Source: an uncultured Collinsella sp. (GTDB lineage Bacteria; Actinomycetota; Coriobacteriia; Coriobacteriales; Coriobacteriaceae). Taken from it: DNA of 16,267 nucleotides. This document shows positions 13,583-16,267 of the stretch, in pieces. Position 1 is the stretch's first letter. Each line of letters starts with the position of its first letter. A model generated the notes under the pieces. The model searched no databases, had not been told where the DNA came from, and saw only the letters and a list, made by a program, of their open reading frames with translations. A program made the position numbers and the translations under genes. Location of the stretch: the NCBI GenBank assembly GCA_900754075.1, contig CAAEBN010000008.1:1-16267 (forward strand), in the 5' to 3' direction.

Positions 13583-15799
13583 ATGGAACAATTCCCACAA
13601 TCGAGCCCACGCGGCCCGCGCCGCGCGCCCGATAACCAAGCGCCGCACGAACGCCCGCGCGCCGACCGCCGCACCGGCGAGTCACGACGCGGCCCAAGCC
13701 CGCATCGAACGCCCACCAACAAGGGCGCCCACACCAACAGCGCCGCAAAAGAACAGGCGCCCGCTCGTCCCAAGTCCCGCTACATTCCTGCGCTCGACGG
13801 CCTGCGTACGCTTGCCGTCGTCGCGGTGGTGCTCTATCACCTCAACCTCACGTGGGCTCAGGGCGGCCTGCTCGGCGTCACGATCTTCTTTGTGCTTTCG
13901 GGCTATCTGATCACGCGCTTGCTGCTCAACGAAGTCGCTAAGACCGGCCGCATCGACCTTAAGAGCTTCTGGATTCGCCGCATCCGTCGCCTGGTCCCCG
14001 CCGTGGTAACGGTAGTGTTCGTGACCTGCGCGCTGTGCACCATCTTTAACCACGTGATGCTCACCAAGATGCGCACCAACATCCTGCCGTCGCTGCTGTT
14101 CTTCAACAACTGGTGGCAGATTGCCCAAAACGTCTCGTACTTCAATGCCCTGGGCGACCCCTCGCCGCTCACGCACTTTTGGTCGCTTGCCATCGAGGAA
14201 CAGTTCTACCTGATTTGGCCGCCGCTGCTGTTTGCCATGGTATCCATGCATGTGAGCAAGCCCAACACGCGCCGCGTGGTTCTGGGCCTTGCCGCGGTTT
14301 CTGCCCTTGCCATGACGGTGCTTTACAACCCCGCCGCCGACCCCAGCCGCGTGTACTACGGCACCGACACCCGCGTGTTCTCGCTGCTGCTGGGTGCCTG
14401 GATGGCCTTTATCCCCGATTGCGACCTGGCGCCGGTGCGTCTCGCTCATCGTTTGGGGCTCAATCGCCTGGCTGGCGCCGCCAAGCGCGGCAAGAACGCC
14501 GAGGGCAAGCCTGGCGAGAAGGCCGACGAATCAGCCGAGGCCGCCCCGGCGCAGCCGAGCGTCCTCGTGCGCTTTTGGTCCTCGCCCGCATCCATCGATG
14601 TGTTGGGCGTCGTGGGTCTGGTTGGCCTCGCCGCCATGGTCGCGCTCACCAACGGCTACACCGCATTCCAGTATCGCGGCGGCACGCTGTTATGCTCCAT
14701 CCTCACGCTCATGGTCATCGCGGCCTGCGTGCAGCCCCAGGGAATGGTTGCCCGCGTGCTGTCCGCCGAGCCGCTCGTGTGGGTTGGCAAGCGCTCGTAC
14801 AGCATCTACCTGTGGCACTATCCGCTGCTGTTGCTCATGAACCCGGTCGCCAACATCAACGATACGCCCTGGTGGCAGTACATCTTGCAGGTACTTGTGG
14901 TAGTCGCCGTAGCCGAGTGCTCTTATCGCTTTATCGAAACGCCGTTTAGGAAGGGCGCCTTCGGCCGCACCGTCACCGAATTCCGCAATGAAACCACCAC
15001 ACCCGCCAACTGGGCACGCGCGCACGTCCCTGTCTGCGCAGCCTGCGCTATCGTGTTGGTCGTCGCACTGGGCGGTCTGATCTTTGTGCCCGAGACGTCT
15101 GCGCTGAGCGGCGAGGGCGCCGAAGTTCTGAACAAGGAAGCCAAAAACACCGCGCCCACCGACCAGCAAGCGGCCGACGACACCGACAAGGACAACGACG
15201 GCTTCCCCGATGGCTCCTACGACCTGTTGATGATCGGCGACTCCGTGTCGCTGCGCGCCGTTGATTCCTTTGACGGCGTGTTTCCGCACAGCCATATCGA
15301 TGCCGAAAAGGGCCGCCAGTTTGATGCGGGCCGCGCGACATTTGAGGGCTATATCCAGCAGAACCTTGCCGGCAAGATCGTGGTCTTTGCCCTGGGCACC
15401 AATGGTTTGGTAACTGATGACCAGATCGATGCCATCATGGCCGATGCCGGCGACAAGCGTATCGTCGCGTTTGTGAACACACGCAGTCCGCAGCCGTGGG
15501 TGGGTTCCACCAACCAGGCTATCGCCAACGCCGCCACGCGCTACAAGAATGTACGCGTTATCGACTGGTACGGGCACAGCGCCAACCGCAACGACCTGTT
15601 CGACGGCGACGGCACGCACCTGTCGACTACCGGCGTGACCGAGTACCTCAACCTGATCCACGATGCGGTCAAGAAAGACCTGCCCGTGCACCCCGAGGAC
15701 CACGTCAACGATCCGCAGCCGGCAGCCGTCAAGTCCGCCGGCGACGCACTCGTCAATGCCCTCGCCTACAAGCCGCACAAGCTGGGCATCGACAAGTAA
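13583..15799 (+). CDS. OatA-like membrane O-acyltransferase with extracellular SGNH domain
   Basis: The 738-residue protein has a basic, Pro-rich N-terminal tail (1-65), an acyltransferase_3 membrane domain (about 66-455) and a C-terminal SGNH esterase-like domain (about 545-700). H86 in L-Y-H and the F-W-S-L-A-I-E-E-Q-F-Y block (199-209) are the conserved acyltransferase_3 sites. A charged Lys/Ala/Glu-rich insert (about 297-328) separates two groups of helices. A last helix (about 482-502) leads outside. The SGNH part has G552-D553-S554, G-T-N (605-607) and D676-G-T-H679, so the catalytic Ser, Asp and His are all present. OatA-type enzymes O-acetylate peptidoglycan or other surface glycans; the substrate here is not known. 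Residues 532-544 hold an Asp-rich loop, D-D-T-D-K-D-N-D-G-F-P-D-G, like a calcium-binding TSP3 repeat. Ribosome-binding is weak (GGATG about eight bases upstream); TACAAT (13538-13543) is a possible -10 without a good -35. Confidence 0.9.
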   Translation: MEQFPQSSPRGPRRAPDNQAPHERPRADRRTGESRRGPSPHRTPTNKGAHTNSAAKEQAPARPKSRYIPALDGLRTLAVVAVVLYHLNLTWAQGGLLGVTIFFVLSGYLITRLLLNEVAKTGRIDLKSFWIRRIRRLVPAVVTVVFVTCALCTIFNHVMLTKMRTNILPSLLFFNNWWQIAQNVSYFNALGDPSPLTHFWSLAIEEQFYLIWPPLLFAMVSMHVSKPNTRRVVLGLAAVSALAMTVLYNPAADPSRVYYGTDTRVFSLLLGAWMAFIPDCDLAPVRLAHRLGLNRLAGAAKRGKNAEGKPGEKADESAEAAPAQPSVLVRFWSSPASIDVLGVVGLVGLAAMVALTNGYTAFQYRGGTLLCSILTLMVIAACVQPQGMVARVLSAEPLVWVGKRSYSIYLWHYPLLLLMNPVANINDTPWWQYILQVLVVVAVAECSYRFIETPFRKGAFGRTVTEFRNETTTPANWARAHVPVCAACAIVLVVALGGLIFVPETSALSGEGAEVLNKEAKNTAPTDQQAADDTDKDNDGFPDGSYDLLMIGDSVSLRAVDSFDGVFPHSHIDAEKGRQFDAGRATFEGYIQQNLAGKIVVFALGTNGLVTDDQIDAIMADAGDKRIVAFVNTRSPQPWVGSTNQAIANAATRYKNVRVIDWYGHSANRNDLFDGDGTHLSTTGVTEYLNLIHDAVKKDLPVHPEDHVNDPQPAAVKSAGDALVNALAYKPHKLGIDK

Positions 15800-15822
15800 C
15801 GCGCAGCAAAATCTGCGTACAC

Positions 15823-15860
15823 CCGCAGGGGGCGTCGGCCACGGCCGACGCCCCCTGCGG
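15823..15860 (+). terminator. Strong perfect hairpin after the acyltransferase gene, terminator-like
   Basis: CCGCAGGGGGCGTCGGCC (15823-15840) and GGCCGACGCCCCCTGCGG (15843-15860) are perfectly complementary, leaving a 2-base gap (in practice a 4-base loop with a 17-bp stem). It starts 23 bases after the stop. No T-tract follows at once; TTTT occurs only at 15877-15880. It may end transcription inefficiently or act as an RNA 3' barrier. A smaller hairpin, CGCAG-CAAAAT-CTGCG, precedes it (about 15802-15817). Confidence 0.6.
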
Positions 15861-15877
15861 CAGTTAGGGACACTCCT
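15859..15877. repeat. GGGACACTCC repeat, inverted copy of 1290-1308
   Basis: GGCAGTTAGGGACACTCCT is the reverse complement of 1290-1308 at 16 of 19 positions; all differences are transitions. It adjoins the acyltransferase hairpin and shares the GGGAC motif with the other palindromic repeats. Confidence 0.45.
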
Positions 15878-16155
15878 TTTGCACCGGCACCCGGAAGCAC
15901 TCCTGGCGCAGCCAATGAAGACCTCTATGGATGAATTCCAAGCCGCTCCGCTCCTCCAGACATCGTTTCCGTGCCTCGCGCCTGCCCCAAACAATCAAAA
16001 CAAGCCCTTTTCGCCGCAACCTCAAAGGCCTGTGGGCAAAAAAGGCCAAATATGAGTACTGTTACCATTTTAGTAGCAGGCAAAACCACCCAAAATGACG
16101 TCCGAGCGACCCCTACAACCCCCTAAAGCAGCCAACCTGACTGGTTTAAGGCGTA
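15878..16155. other. Intergenic region without a supported gene; one 24-codon ORF
   Basis: No protein of normal composition is found here. A minus-strand ORF (16049-15864) is Arg-rich with no recognisable start signal. A 24-codon plus-strand ORF (16052-16126, begins M-S-T-V-T-I-L-V-A-G-K) has only a weak AAGG seven bases upstream. The segment from about 16030 to 16130 is less GC-rich than the genes and looks like a conserved intergenic element, not random sequence, but this is an impression I cannot test here. Confidence 0.3.
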
Positions 16156-16183
16156 TTGAAGCCAATTTTAATGAACATACTAT
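16156..16183 (+). promoter_or_regulatory. Promoter of a gene beyond the right edge
   Basis: TTGAAG (16156-16161, 4/6) and TACTAT (16178-16183, 4/6) are 16 bases apart in AT-rich DNA. The leader would run from about 16190 to the window end, which closes with AAGGA (16261-16265), a Shine-Dalgarno sequence. A start codon is therefore expected just past 16267. The leader is about 80 bases and I see no known riboswitch in it. Confidence 0.45.
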
Positions 16184-16267
16184 GGTAGCGCGCACAGTCG
16201 TGGTGTAAGAAGCAAGGGAGGGCCATCGCCTAGAATCGTCAGTGCCTAGATATTCGACGAAAGGAAA

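Noticed and set aside
14690..15994. 434-residue minus-strand ORF antisense to the acyltransferase gene
   Set aside because: It crosses the strong hairpin at 15823-15860 and lies against a gene with intact catalytic motifs.
15864..16049. 61-residue minus-strand ORF
   Set aside because: Arg-rich composition, no SD, and overlap with the GGGACACTCC repeat; more likely repeat-derived sequence.

Overview
The window looks like chromosomal DNA of a high-GC Coriobacteriia gut actinobacterium, most like Collinsella. This is inferred from the gene set, the strong GC bias at third codon positions (which opens many antisense shadow ORFs), a polytopic membrane protein of the kind fused to LuxR-type regulators in this class, and intergenic GGGAC-type palindromic repeats. 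No ribosomal RNA or tRNA gene, complete insertion sequence or CRISPR array was found.

Layout. (1) 1-1121, minus: a polytopic membrane protein with about ten to eleven predicted membrane segments, open at the left edge, with a good promoter. (2) 1122-1482: a repeat-rich intergenic region. (3) 1483-5781, plus: four closely spaced genes, namely a DUF4428-like double zinc-finger protein, a zinc-ribbon protein with two membrane segments (YdjG-like), an SPFH protein with two C-terminal zinc ribbons (YdjI-like), and an acidic lipoprotein, closed by an intrinsic terminator. (4) 9887-5891, minus: three genes joined by 4-base overlaps, encoding a 7TM-sensor protein with a degenerate kinase end, a LytS/NarX-type histidine kinase and a NarL-type response regulator. 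(5) 10701-10057, minus: a DUF4867 protein. (6) 11325-10837, minus: luxS with its own terminator and a probable promoter inside a long inverted repeat. (7) 13396-11429, minus: ribokinase and a nucleoside hydrolase, behind a promoter whose -35 box lies in a perfect palindrome. (8) 13583-15799, plus: an OatA-like membrane O-acyltransferase with an extracellular SGNH domain. (9) 15800-16267: intergenic, with a strong hairpin, a repeat copy, and a promoter and ribosome-binding site for a gene beyond the right edge.

How the genes fit together. Cluster 3 resembles the accessory part of the Bacillus pspA-ydjGHI envelope-stress locus but has no pspA here; a membrane-surveillance role is inferred. Cluster 4 is a two-component system with an extra membrane partner that has kept the sensor but lost the recognisable catalytic residues. 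Clusters 6 and 7 handle ribosyl compounds: the nucleoside hydrolase releases ribose, ribokinase phosphorylates it, and LuxS cleaves S-ribosylhomocysteine to homocysteine and the AI-2 precursor. The most notable unexplained items are the PspA-less zinc-ribbon/SPFH/lipoprotein locus, the pseudokinase-kinase-regulator operon, and the dispersed GGGAC repeats.
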